Source: an uncultured Bacteroidota bacterium
Lineage (GTDB): Bacteria > Bacteroidota > Bacteroidia > Bacteroidales > UBA932
Direction of reading: 5' to 3'
Assembly: GCA_937901965.1 (NCBI GenBank)
Contig: CALGSW010000011.1
Location: forward strand, 24,194-88,193
DNA length: 64,000 bases
Positions 36,248-43,962 of this stretch are shown here, piece by piece (positions within the stretch are counted from its first letter, which is position 1; each line of letters starts with the position of its first letter). Made by a program: the position numbers and the translations under genes. Below the pieces are notes generated by a model. The model was given only the letters and a program-made list of their open reading frames with translations, was not told where the DNA came from and searched no databases.

Positions 36248-37006
36248 CTATTTATTCATTAGCTCTTTCATGGTCTTGGCCATATTATTGGCAAAGACAA
36301 ACTCATTAAGGTTTGGGTTGTCGGCAGTAAGGATATCATTCCGGCTGCCCTCCCAGACCTTTTCTCCTTTGTGTATGAATGAGACCTGATCTCCTATCTC
36401 CATGACTGAGTTCATATCATGGGTGTTTACAATGGTTGTGATATTGTACTCCTGTGTAATCTCCTGTATAAGCTGGTCTATAAGGATTGACGTATGAGGG
36501 TCCAGTCCTGAATTTGGTTCGTCACAAAAGAGGTATTTAGGATTTAAAGCAATAGCCCTTGCAATCCCCACTCTCTTTTGCATTCCTCCACTCAGCTCAT
36601 TTGGAAAAAGTTTGTTGACGTTTACCAGATTTACCCTCTTCAAACAGAAGTTAACCCGTTCTAACTTCTCCTCTATGCTCCAGTCCGTAAAAAAGTCCAT
36701 AGGAAATCGGATATTCTCCTCTACGGTGGCAAAATCAAAAAGGGCACTGCCCTGAAAAAGCATCCCTATCTCTTTTCGTATCTCTTTTTTTCCCCCTTCG
36801 TCCAGTTGGGTGAAGTTTACATCTTCATACCACACATTACCTTTGTCCGGTTTGTGCAGGCCAACAAGAGATTTTAGCAGTACGGTCTTTCCTGAACCGC
36901 TTGCTCCAATTATCAGTGAACATTTGCCGGGAAGATAGTCTATTGAGATATTCTTTAAAACCTGCTTCTCTCCAAAGTATTTGTCAAGACCTTCAACTCT
37001 AATCAT
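36248..37006 (-). CDS. mlaF: ABC transporter ATP-binding protein, MlaF-type
   Basis: A 252-residue ABC ATPase with Walker A GASGSGKTVLLKSL, signature ELSGGMQKRVGIARA, Walker B KYLFCDEPNSGLDP and switch histidine NTHDM. The signature and DEPNSGLDP are typical of MlaF/TtgA-type phospholipid transport systems that work with an MlaE permease and an MCE protein. It directly follows the permease with no gap. No MCE (mlaD) gene is adjacent, so that partner must be elsewhere. Confidence 0.93.
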   Translation of the reverse strand: MIRVEGLDKYFGEKQVLKNISIDYLPGKCSLIIGASGSGKTVLLKSLVGLHKPDKGNVWYEDVNFTQLDEGGKKEIRKEIGMLFQGSALFDFATVEENIRFPMDFFTDWSIEEKLERVNFCLKRVNLVNVNKLFPNELSGGMQKRVGIARAIALNPKYLFCDEPNSGLDPHTSILIDQLIQEITQEYNITTIVNTHDMNSVMEIGDQVSFIHKGEKVWEGSRNDILTADNPNLNEFVFANNMAKTMKELMNK

Positions 37007-37750
37007 CTATCCAAGCATTAATTGTGTTATAACCAGGTTTGCGACGAGGATCATTACGGAGCTTACAACAATTGCCTTGGTGCTGGACTTACCTACACCC
37101 AGAGATCCACCTGATGCGTAATACCCGTAAAATGAGGAGATGCTTGTTATCACAAAACTGAAAACAGACATCTTAATCATACTGTAAAAAATATAGTACG
37201 CTCGGAAAGCATAGTGCAATCCATCAACATACTGGCTCATAGTAACAATACCGGTGAAGACAATAATCAGTGCTCCGCCCACAAGACCAAGAGCAAAACT
37301 GAAGAGCATAAGAAGCGGGTTAAATATGGTTGATGCAGCTATTTTAGGTAAAATCAAATAGTTTGCAGAATTCACACCCATCATATCCATAGCATCAATC
37401 TGCTCGCTTATTCTCATGCTGCCTATCTCGGAAGATATATTAGATCCCACTTTACCGGCCAGAATGAGGGCAATCATTGTTGAGCAGAACTCCAGAACCA
37501 GACTCTCTCTTGCCATATAGCCAACATACATTTTTGGGATGAACGGACTCTCAATGTTTGAGGCTGTCTGAATAACTATTACGGCACCAATAAACAAAGA
37601 AATAACTGCAACTATAGGAATAGAGTCAATAACAAGTTTCTCTACGTCAGTAAAAAATTGTTTAAAGAAGATGGTTCTCTTATCCGGTTTTGTAAAGACT
37701 CTCTTCATAAGAAGAAAATACCTTCCCAGAAGCTCCAGCGTATTTTTCAT
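37007..37750 (-). CDS. mlaE: MlaE-type ABC permease
   Basis: A 247-residue membrane permease of the MlaE/YrbE family: VIDSIPIVAVISLFIGAVIVIQ, LVLEFCSTMIALILAGKVGSNISSEIGSM, and EQIDAMDMMGVNSANYLILPKI, the conserved loop contacting the ATPase. The complex is thought to traffic phospholipids between inner and outer membrane. The ATPase gene follows immediately. The 28 bp between it and the TonB receptor stop contain no obvious promoter or terminator. Confidence 0.94.
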   Translation of the reverse strand: MKNTLELLGRYFLLMKRVFTKPDKRTIFFKQFFTDVEKLVIDSIPIVAVISLFIGAVIVIQTASNIESPFIPKMYVGYMARESLVLEFCSTMIALILAGKVGSNISSEIGSMRISEQIDAMDMMGVNSANYLILPKIAASTIFNPLLMLFSFALGLVGGALIIVFTGIVTMSQYVDGLHYAFRAYYIFYSMIKMSVFSFVITSISSFYGYYASGGSLGVGKSSTKAIVVSSVMILVANLVITQLMLG

Positions 37751-37778
37751 TTAAAAGTATTTGCTCCTGCAAAAATAC

Positions 37779-40157
37779 CTAAAAAATAGTAAACCTCACT
37801 CCTGCACTGCCATTTATTCCAAATCCCCAGAAGCCGGTAAATGTATCCAGAGTGTGATCTCTTCCGTCTCTGCCGCGCTCAATGTAGTAGGTGTCCAATA
37901 TGTTGTTCACCGTGAGGAAAAATACTGCCCTGCTTTTCCCTATACGTTCCCTGAGAGAAATAGTGGCATTTAGAAGATGATAATCGGGGATTCTGTATGA
38001 GTTTGACCTGTCCTGCGGATCTCTTCTGCTGACAGGGTCAAAATCGGCATAAAGCCTGGCATTAAACTTCCAGTCTGCGGATAGCTCAATCTTTGAGCCA
38101 ATCCTTACGATTGCAGAGGCTCCAATTTGTGTCTGAGGAGCATCCCCCACAGCCAGACCATCGCTGTAGACAGCTACATTTCCCATTGCCAGTCCGGAGT
38201 ATGGGTCATATACTATTGCCGATACATCGTTTTTCCACCTCCAGTCACCCAGAGAGAGGAATCCCCTGAGCTCGGCCCAGCCTGAGGGACGATAAAGTAT
38301 CTCTGACTCCACTCCGTAGTGTATTGCATCCAGCCCTTGAACCATATATCTGTGAGGGATATCATCCATTTGCTGTTTATATGGGTCAGACAAAAGGCTC
38401 TTATTTTTCCAGAGTGCCCAGTAGACGGTTGTCTCAAAAGAGCCTCTGTCAAAAAGAATCCTCACCCCGGCTTCAGTAAGGACGTTCTTTTCATTCTTTA
38501 CATTATCTGTGATTTTGTTGTTGCCGGAAGAGAAAAAGATATCGGAATAGGGGACCCTGCTGTAAACCGCTCCATTTAAATAAAGAGAAGTCTGGTGTGA
38601 CACTCGGTAAAGAGCACCGCCCTTTACCGAGTAACCTGCTGCAGAAGCTAAATCACTGTGAATATTATCTGTATAGTTATACCTGTCCCATCTGCTGTTT
38701 GTGCTGCCCATAAACGAGGCTCCTCCTCTCAGCTCCCATGATTTGTTACTGTATGTAACCATTCCGTAAGCTGTAAGGTGGTTTATTATTTTTCCGTTAT
38801 CTGTCCTGATAAGATCTCCCTCTCTCTTTACTGGGTTTCGGCCAGCAAGCCCGGAAAGAGACTTATGTTCGTAATCTTCATACCAGTATTCACCCCCAAG
38901 TAAATCTGTAATTCGCTCCTTCTCCCATGTTGAATAGAACTGGTAGTGGATACCTGCAGTATATGTAAGACCGTTTGGACGCTCAATTGTAAGATTGCTT
39001 TTTATTCCTGTTTGAGTGTGGCCTGCCAGATAATCAGACAGAATACTCAAAGAGGAGCCGTCCGGATTAATATTATTATCCAAAACTGATTGCCAGTCAA
39101 TCCGGCCATTTTGCGAGTATTCAATTATTCTTTTTCCTTTAGATTCTGACCACCGGCCACCTCCGTTCCCGGAAGAGACATAGGCAGATGTGGCAAGTTC
39201 AACGCCTTTTGACGGTTTATAAAAATGGTGGAGAGTTATGTAGGGCTTATGATAAAAGTTTTTGCTCAGATTGAATGGCTCTGAAATTTCACGGTAGCCC
39301 CAGTTCTTGTTGTATCTTCTTCCGTATTGCTCCACCTCTGCTTCTGTTAGTCTGGCAGAACGCTGTTCGTGTCTCTCGGGAGAGCCCAGTGCTGTAAGAA
39401 GCAGGGAGTGTTTTGTGCCCAGTTTCTTGCTTATGTTAAGCATATAGGCCCATGAGCTAACATCGGTCTGTTCTACATAACCGCTTCCAAAGGCGTATGA
39501 ACCCAGAAGGGAGATATTCCAGCCACCCTTCAGGTTACCGCTGTTTAAATTGATTGATCCTTTACCCTGACCATAGCTTGTGAAGAAAAGTGAACTGGTG
39601 AGTGAAGGATCGGGAGATGGGGATGATGTGATGATATTCACGGTGCCGCCTACCGAGTTGTCAGAGAGCATTGATCCGCCGATTCCCTTCTGCACCTGTA
39701 TGGCGTATGTTGCATCGGCCAGCCCCAGCCAGTTGTTCCAGAACATATTTCCTGTTACCAGACCGGAGATAGGAATACCATTCAGCATCACAGATATGTT
39801 CTCTTGTTTGAACCCTCTTATGTTCAGCCTGGCATCACCATAGCTTCCCGATTCGCTAGTGGCATAGATTCCGGGGATCTCTTTAACGAGCTCAGGGTAG
39901 GTTGCTCCTATCGCCCGTTTCTCAATCTGCGACCTGCTTACAGTGGTTAATCTCAGCGGACTCCGCTTCTCATTGAGAAACGATGCCGTAAGAACCACCT
40001 CCCCCAGGTTGGAGGATAGGGTGCTGTCTTTGACAGCCATTAGATGTGTTGTGTCTTGTGAAAATGCAGATGTTTCTGCAGAAGAGGCTCCCGTCTGGAG
40101 CATGAAGGCAATGCCGCCGGCAATGACCCTCAGAAAAAGGTTTGTTTTCTGTTTCAT
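37779..40157 (-). CDS. TonB-dependent receptor under FMN riboswitch control, candidate flavin importer
   Basis: A 792-residue TonB-dependent receptor. Signal peptide (1 to about 27), TonB-box-like region LGEVVLTASFL, plug domain (EIPGIYATSESGSYGDARLNIRGF, GMFWN-like block, VGGTVNII) and a barrel ending VRFTIF. It lacks the carboxypeptidase-like N-terminal domain found in SusC, so it is a classic single-component receptor. An FMN riboswitch lies directly in front of the gene, which indicates a flavin or flavin-related ligand. The ATG at 40157 is used; an upstream in-frame ATG at 40172 sits inside the riboswitch core and is rejected. No cognate inner-membrane flavin transporter is next to it. 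Confidence 0.93.
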   Translation of the reverse strand: MKQKTNLFLRVIAGGIAFMLQTGASSAETSAFSQDTTHLMAVKDSTLSSNLGEVVLTASFLNEKRSPLRLTTVSRSQIEKRAIGATYPELVKEIPGIYATSESGSYGDARLNIRGFKQENISVMLNGIPISGLVTGNMFWNNWLGLADATYAIQVQKGIGGSMLSDNSVGGTVNIITSSPSPDPSLTSSLFFTSYGQGKGSINLNSGNLKGGWNISLLGSYAFGSGYVEQTDVSSWAYMLNISKKLGTKHSLLLTALGSPERHEQRSARLTEAEVEQYGRRYNKNWGYREISEPFNLSKNFYHKPYITLHHFYKPSKGVELATSAYVSSGNGGGRWSESKGKRIIEYSQNGRIDWQSVLDNNINPDGSSLSILSDYLAGHTQTGIKSNLTIERPNGLTYTAGIHYQFYSTWEKERITDLLGGEYWYEDYEHKSLSGLAGRNPVKREGDLIRTDNGKIINHLTAYGMVTYSNKSWELRGGASFMGSTNSRWDRYNYTDNIHSDLASAAGYSVKGGALYRVSHQTSLYLNGAVYSRVPYSDIFFSSGNNKITDNVKNEKNVLTEAGVRILFDRGSFETTVYWALWKNKSLLSDPYKQQMDDIPHRYMVQGLDAIHYGVESEILYRPSGWAELRGFLSLGDWRWKNDVSAIVYDPYSGLAMGNVAVYSDGLAVGDAPQTQIGASAIVRIGSKIELSADWKFNARLYADFDPVSRRDPQDRSNSYRIPDYHLLNATISLRERIGKSRAVFFLTVNNILDTYYIERGRDGRDHTLDTFTGFWGFGINGSAGVRFTIF

Positions 40158-40160
40158 AAT

Positions 40161-40272
40161 TACTTCTTTCATCCAGACTCTAACTGTCGGTACCGTAGTT
40201 ACAACGGTTCTGCCCTTTTACAGGCTCGCGGACTTTACCGCCGGTCGGGGATTACACCCTGCCCTGAAGATT
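40161..40272 (-). ncRNA. FMN riboswitch (RFN element)
   Basis: Read on the minus strand, this leader contains the invariant RFN segments in order: TCTTCAGGGCAGGGTG (40270-40255), CCCGACCGGCGGTAAAGTCC followed by GCGAGCC (40249-40223), a variable hairpin, then GTACCGAC and AGAGTCTGGATG (40193-40170) with GAAG (40166-40163) closing the basal stem against CTTC. The conserved residues match the known FMN aptamer almost base for base. FMN binding normally lowers expression of flavin synthesis or transport genes. The aptamer ends only about 5 nt before the start codon, leaving no room for a separate expression platform. Confidence 0.95.
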
Positions 40273-40282
40273 ATTTCGGCCG

Positions 40283-40314
40283 CAAAGATAAGTGGAAAAA
40301 CCCGTACCTGCAAA
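40283..40314 (-). promoter_or_regulatory. Promoter of the FMN riboswitch-receptor transcript
   Basis: On the minus strand TTTG (40314-40311) and TATCTTTG (40290-40283) are 20 nt apart. The aptamer begins about 10 nt downstream, so the transcript would start with the riboswitch. Confidence 0.65.
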
Positions 40315-40365
40315 TTCTCTAATTCACGCCACCCACCTATTGTTTCCCAGGCCTGCCGCCTGTGC

Positions 40366-40443
40366 CTGCCGCTCTCCGCTCTGCCGCTCTCCGCTCTGCC
40401 GCTTAGCGCGGCTTTCGCCTTCCTGGCCTTCCTGGCCTTCCTG
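40366..40443. repeat. GC-rich tandem repeat patch
   Basis: Two perfect 15-bp copies of CTGCCGCTCTCCGCT (40366-40380, 40381-40395) plus an 8-bp partial, followed by 9-bp copies of TTCCTGGCC (40420-40428, 40429-40437) and a third, partial one. The patch is strikingly GC-rich compared with its surroundings and is not part of a recognisable gene. It lies between the riboswitch promoter and the left inverted repeat of the transposase element. Confidence 0.85.
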
Positions 40444-40468
40444 CCTGCTGCCTTGCTGCCTGGCTTTC

Positions 40469-40574
40469 GCCTCAGAGGAAAAGTGTCAAACACTTAGTGA
40501 TTAGACTTTTACATAATTATTGAAATTTGGATAATACGTTGAATATAATATGTTTGACACTTTTCCTCTGAGGC
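40469..40574. repeat. Left 106-bp inverted-repeat element of the REP-associated transposase
   Basis: Two 24-bp arms (40469-40492 and 40551-40574) are perfect inverted copies, enclosing a 58-nt AT-rich loop. Each arm holds the small palindrome CCTCAGAGG next to AAAAGTGTCAAAC. The right arm also forms a TAnnTTTG match (TATGTTTG, 40549-40556) that could drive the transposase gene. Confidence 0.9.
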
Positions 40575-40640
40575 AAGATGTTGAAAAATTGGAAAATTTG
40601 TTAACTTCGGGAAACTTTAAAATGTGGGGAGATTGAGGCG

Positions 40641-41426
40641 ATGAGAAAAAAAAGAGTTATTACAGATGTGGGTATCTACCACATATATCAGCAAGCAAAT
40701 TCAAGGGTTATTGTTTTTTATGATGATGAGGATAGGCTGCATTTTTTGTCACTTGTAGCAGAGAGTGCCAGGGCTAATGGTGCTGTAATTTATGCCTATG
40801 TTCTTATGGACAATCACTGGCATCTACTGGTTAACGTAAAGGATCTTACAAGTTTTGTCAAAAGATATTTGATGAGTTACGTAAGATGGTATAATAGAAA
40901 GTATAGCAAGAGGGGGAATTTATGTAATGGGCCATACTCCAGTTCACCTAAAAATACACTCCAAAGTATAATAAGTTGTACTGGCTATATTTTAAACAAT
41001 CCGGTTAAAGCCGGGATGGTTAGCCAGCCAATTCACTATAAGTGGTCATCAGCAGATCAGTATTTTAATAATGATTCTAAGGGCTCTCGGTTACTTTATA
41101 TTGACGATACTATAGTGAAAATACACTTTTCAAATTTGAAGGAGTTCAATGAGTATTTGCTTAATCCACAATCTGATATCAATGATTTCAGAGAGGAAAA
41201 GGATTTGGAAATACCAGCAAAATATTCTGATTTAACAAAGAGACTATTAGTACTTCTTAACAAAAGATCTTTATATGAATTATCACGAAATGAGTTAATT
41301 ATAATGATTGAACAATTTAGTAGTGAAACCCGGGCAACTTATATTCAACTGGCAAATCTGTTCCACGTAAGTTATACATTTGTAAGAGACGTTGTTAAAG
41401 GAAGAATTACTCCCGATGAAGTGTAG
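40641..41426 (+). CDS. REP-associated tyrosine transposase (Y1/HuH, IS200-like, RAYT)
   Basis: A 261-residue single-strand transposase. The HuH metal motif is MDNHWHLLV (about residues 56-64), and the catalytic tyrosine is in CTGYILNNPVKAGMV. The N-terminus GIYHIYQQANSRVIVFYDDEDRLHFL matches the RAYT pattern (YHV-x-RGNNR-type, degenerate here). RAYTs nick and join hairpin-forming REP sequences as ssDNA. The C-terminal 100 residues (ending YTFVRDVVKGRITPDEV) look like a helix-turn-helix. The gene is flanked by 106-bp inverted-repeat elements with matching arms. Reading frame is intact, so it may be active. Confidence 0.93.
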   Translation: MRKKRVITDVGIYHIYQQANSRVIVFYDDEDRLHFLSLVAESARANGAVIYAYVLMDNHWHLLVNVKDLTSFVKRYLMSYVRWYNRKYSKRGNLCNGPYSSSPKNTLQSIISCTGYILNNPVKAGMVSQPIHYKWSSADQYFNNDSKGSRLLYIDDTIVKIHFSNLKEFNEYLLNPQSDINDFREEKDLEIPAKYSDLTKRLLVLLNKRSLYELSRNELIIMIEQFSSETRATYIQLANLFHVSYTFVRDVVKGRITPDEV

Positions 41427-41440
41427 CCCACACAAACATT

Positions 41441-41546
41441 GCCTAAGAGGAAAAGTGTCAAGCAGCACTGAATCAGGTTGTTACTACAATTTGAAATAAT
41501 CAGTAATCTTCAGATAATTAATGGTTTGACACTTTTCCTCTGAGGC
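41441..41546. repeat. Right 106-bp inverted-repeat element of the REP-associated transposase
   Basis: Same design as the left element: 24-bp arms at 41441-41464 and 41523-41546 around a 58-nt loop. The arms match at 21 of 24 positions; one change (CCTAAGAGG) breaks the small palindrome of its left arm. Arms are near-identical to those of the left element, while the loops are clearly diverged. It begins 14 bp after the transposase stop. Confidence 0.88.
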
Positions 41547-41606
41547 AACAGGGTCGGTCGCAAGGTTGCAGGGTTGCGTAGTTGGCGTGCACAAAAATAT
41601 GCGAAC

Positions 41607-41645
41607 AAAAAAAAAGGTGGCCATTTCTGGTCACCCTTTTTGTGT
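41607..41645 (-). terminator. Intrinsic terminator of the rplM-rpsI-rpsB-tsf operon
   Basis: On the minus strand a GGGTGACC / GGCCACC hairpin (41640-41616) is followed by a run of nine T (41615-41607), 40 to 80 nt after the tsf stop. The plus strand also ends in CCCTTTTT, so it may work in both directions. Confidence 0.85.
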
Positions 41646-41688
41646 AAATTATTCCAGGACTATTGTCCGAGGATTAATAGCAGAAGTA

Positions 41689-42513
41689 TTAGTCGTTCAG
41701 AGAGTATCTGAAGAAACCTGTTACTTTAACTTCAGGATCTACGGTTTTGAGGTACTGAGCTACGGAGATTTTGCCATCCTGAACGAATGTCTGATCTTCG
41801 AGTGTGCTCTCTTTGAAGAATTTGTTAAGCTTGCCTTGTGCAATTTGCTCAACCATATTCTCAGGTTTACCCTCTTCACGAATTTGTATTCTGTAAATTT
41901 CAAGTTCTTTCTCAATTACCTCTTTTGGACATGAATCTCTGTTTACAGAAACAGGATTCATAGCGGTAATCTGCATTGCTATTTCATCTCCCACAGTTTC
42001 GCTTACCGGCTTTGAGAAACCTACTACGGTTGCCACTTTGCCATTTGTGTGGATATAAGTTGCAATGTAAGGAGCCTCAAGTTTACCATAGAAAGGAATT
42101 GCGTGCTTCTCTCCGCTTTTTCCGGTTTGCTGAGTAACTGCCTCTTCAATTGTTTGTCCTTCAAGGTTCACTTTCATAAGCCCTGCAAGATCAGCAGGCA
42201 TTTCAGTAAGAGCTACACTTGCAATTTTATTTGCCAGTTGCTGGAACTCAGCGTTTTTTGCAACGAAGTCAGTCTCGCAACCAAGGCATGTAAGGATAGC
42301 TTTGGTTCTGTCTGCGTTTGCAAGAGCTATTACTGAACCTTCAGTGGTTTCGCGGTCTGCTCTTTTAGCTGCTACTAGTTTGCCTTTTTCACGAATGATG
42401 TCTTTTGCTTTGTCAAAATCGCCGTTGGCCTCTACAAGAGCACTTTTGCAGTCCATCATTCCTGCGCCTGTCATCTGGCGAAGTTTGGCAACATCTGTTG
42501 CTTTGATTTCCAT
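41689..42513 (-). CDS. tsf: Elongation factor Ts
   Basis: A 274-residue nucleotide exchange factor for EF-Tu. The N-terminal domain ATDVAKLRQMTGAGMMDCKSAL and the core LGCETDFVAKN are family hallmarks. Length is typical of Bacteroidetes EF-Ts. It is the last gene of the ribosomal operon, 26 bp after rpsB and before an intrinsic terminator. Confidence 0.98.
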   Translation of the reverse strand: MEIKATDVAKLRQMTGAGMMDCKSALVEANGDFDKAKDIIREKGKLVAAKRADRETTEGSVIALANADRTKAILTCLGCETDFVAKNAEFQQLANKIASVALTEMPADLAGLMKVNLEGQTIEEAVTQQTGKSGEKHAIPFYGKLEAPYIATYIHTNGKVATVVGFSKPVSETVGDEIAMQITAMNPVSVNRDSCPKEVIEKELEIYRIQIREEGKPENMVEQIAQGKLNKFFKESTLEDQTFVQDGKISVAQYLKTVDPEVKVTGFFRYSLND

Positions 42514-42539
42514 TGTTATATTAAATAAGGGAGTTATTA

Positions 42540-43391
42540 CTAATTTTCTGGTTCAGCTTCAACCTCTGCTGCGGGAGATGCGTTGGTTTCTGCAACAGGG
42601 GCTGCTTCAGCTTCAACTGCAGGAGATGCACCTTTGCGGGCGCGTGTTCTCTTAACTTCAGGCGCATCTTTTGATTCACTCTGAACCTCTTTCTCTTTCT
42701 CCATCTTTCTGTCTGAAAGGCCTTCAGCTACTGCCTGTGAAAGTCTCTCCATTATGAGGGAGATTGACTTAGCTGCATCGTCATTTGCCGGAATCACGTA
42801 ATCAATGGGACCTGGATCGCAACAAGTATCAACCATCGCGATTACCGGTATGTTAAGACGATTTGCCTCTTTCACGGCGTTCATCTCTTTCTGGATATCC
42901 ACAATAAAAAGCGCAGACGGAAGTCTGTTAAGATCTGCTATGGAACCCAGGTTCTTTTCAAGTTTTGCCCTCTGGCGTGTCACCTGAAGCTTCTCGCGCT
43001 TAGCAAGAGTTTCAAATGTACCGTCGGTCATCATCTTGTCAATTGTGTTCATTTTTTTGACTGCCTTGCGGATAGTCGGGAAGTTTGTAAGCATTCCACC
43101 GGGCCAGCGCTCGGTAACATATGGCATGTTTATGCTTTTTGCATATTCAGCAACAATGTCTTTAGCCTGCTTTTTAGTAGCCACGAAAAGTATTTTACGA
43201 CCGGCACGAGCCAGTTGCTTCATTACATTAGCGGCCTCATCTATCTTGATAACGGTCTTGTGCAGATCAATAATGTGTATCCCGTTCTTCTCCATGAAGA
43301 TATAGGGAGCCATCTTAGGATTCCATTTTCTCTTAAGGTGGCCGAAGTGTACACCTGCATCAAGTAGTTCTTGGAAATTTGTTCTTGGCAT
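42540..43391 (-). CDS. rpsB: 30S ribosomal protein S2
   Basis: A 283-residue S2. Core motifs LLDAGVHFGHLKRKWNPKM, RWPGGMLTNF and VIAMVDTCCDPGPIDYVIPANDDA are intact. The C-terminal 50 residues are an Ala/Glu-rich acidic extension (KRTRARKGASPAVEAEAAPVAE) that other Bacteroidetes S2 proteins also carry. A 175-bp leader separates it from rpsI, longer than the rest of the operon spacing. Confidence 0.98.
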   Translation of the reverse strand: MPRTNFQELLDAGVHFGHLKRKWNPKMAPYIFMEKNGIHIIDLHKTVIKIDEAANVMKQLARAGRKILFVATKKQAKDIVAEYAKSINMPYVTERWPGGMLTNFPTIRKAVKKMNTIDKMMTDGTFETLAKREKLQVTRQRAKLEKNLGSIADLNRLPSALFIVDIQKEMNAVKEANRLNIPVIAMVDTCCDPGPIDYVIPANDDAAKSISLIMERLSQAVAEGLSDRKMEKEKEVQSESKDAPEVKRTRARKGASPAVEAEAAPVAETNASPAAEVEAEPEN

Positions 43392-43566
43392 TTTTTCTTG
43401 TAATAAATGTTTGTTTTTTTCTCTTTACTTCAATCGGGAGTAGCTTTTTTGGAGATCTCCCGGATTTTCCGCGGATGGACAAATTCCGGTAGCTTACTTA
43501 AATAAGATCCTGAAATTTTTTATCCTCTCCGTGCAAAAAATCAGCTTTTCAATAAATGATAAAATA
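43392..43566 (-). promoter_or_regulatory. Intercistronic leader of rpsB with possible hairpin
   Basis: The 175-bp gap is AT-rich on its flanks and has a stem-loop candidate: on the minus strand CGGGAG...CTCCCG (about 43463-43436), also holding the palindrome GGAGATCTCC. No T-run follows, so it is not a simple terminator. It could house S2 feedback control, an inference only. Confidence 0.4.
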
Positions 43567-43956
43567 CTATCGTTTGCTGAATTGGAAGCGTCTGCGTGCA
43601 CCAGGTTGTCCCGGTTTCTTTCTCTCAACCTCTCTAGGGTCACGAGTAAGGAAACCATTCTCTTTAAGGGCAGGGCGATAAGCCTCTTCGTCTATTTTGC
43701 ATAGAGCGCGGGCTATTGCAAGGCGGAGTGCCTCGGCCTGACCCTTAACTCCACCGCCATCCAGATTAACTTTGATGTCAAACTGAGACTGAGTGTTTGT
43801 AAGGACAAGCGGTTGCATTACAATGTACTGAAGAGACTCATCTACAAAATACTGCTCCAGAGTTCTGTCATTGATTGTAATGTTACCTTTACCAGGATTA
43901 ACATAAACGCGAGCAACTGCTGATTTTCGTCTTCCAAGGGCGTTAATTAATTCCAT
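43567..43956 (-). CDS. rpsI: 30S ribosomal protein S9
   Basis: A 129-residue S9 ending with the basic tail GARRRFQFSKR that reaches the P-site tRNA. ALGRRKSAVARVYVNPG and GGGVKGQAEALRLAIARAL are the family blocks. It starts 6 bp after rplM, in the same operon. Confidence 0.98.
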   Translation of the reverse strand: MELINALGRRKSAVARVYVNPGKGNITINDRTLEQYFVDESLQYIVMQPLVLTNTQSQFDIKVNLDGGGVKGQAEALRLAIARALCKIDEEAYRPALKENGFLTRDPREVERKKPGQPGARRRFQFSKR

Positions 43957-43962
43957 GCTCGT

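Larger units (their letters stand above)
40469..41546 (+). mobile_element. RAYT transposon-like unit: transposase gene between two inverted-repeat elements
   Basis: The unit spans both 106-bp elements and the transposase gene. It sits between the promoter of the FMN riboswitch-receptor gene and the terminator of the tsf operon, so it interrupts neither gene. The outermost bases of both flanks read GCCT...GAGGC. No target-site duplication is expected for this class of element. Confidence 0.75.

Noticed and set aside
40158..40172. In-frame ATG at 40172 as start of the TonB receptor
   Set aside because: It lies in the conserved TCTGGATGAAAG core of the FMN aptamer; the next ATG (40157) gives a normal signal peptide.
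40218..40497. Open frames on both strands across the riboswitch and GC-rich repeat
   Set aside because: They only translate tandem repeats and the aptamer; composition is low-complexity and no family pattern is seen.
40469..41546. CRISPR-like repeats
   Set aside because: The repeats are two inverted pairs around a transposase gene, not direct repeats with uniform spacers.
41566..41934. Plus-strand open frame over the terminator and 3' end of tsf
   Set aside because: It is the mirror of tsf and the operon terminator with no recognisable protein features.
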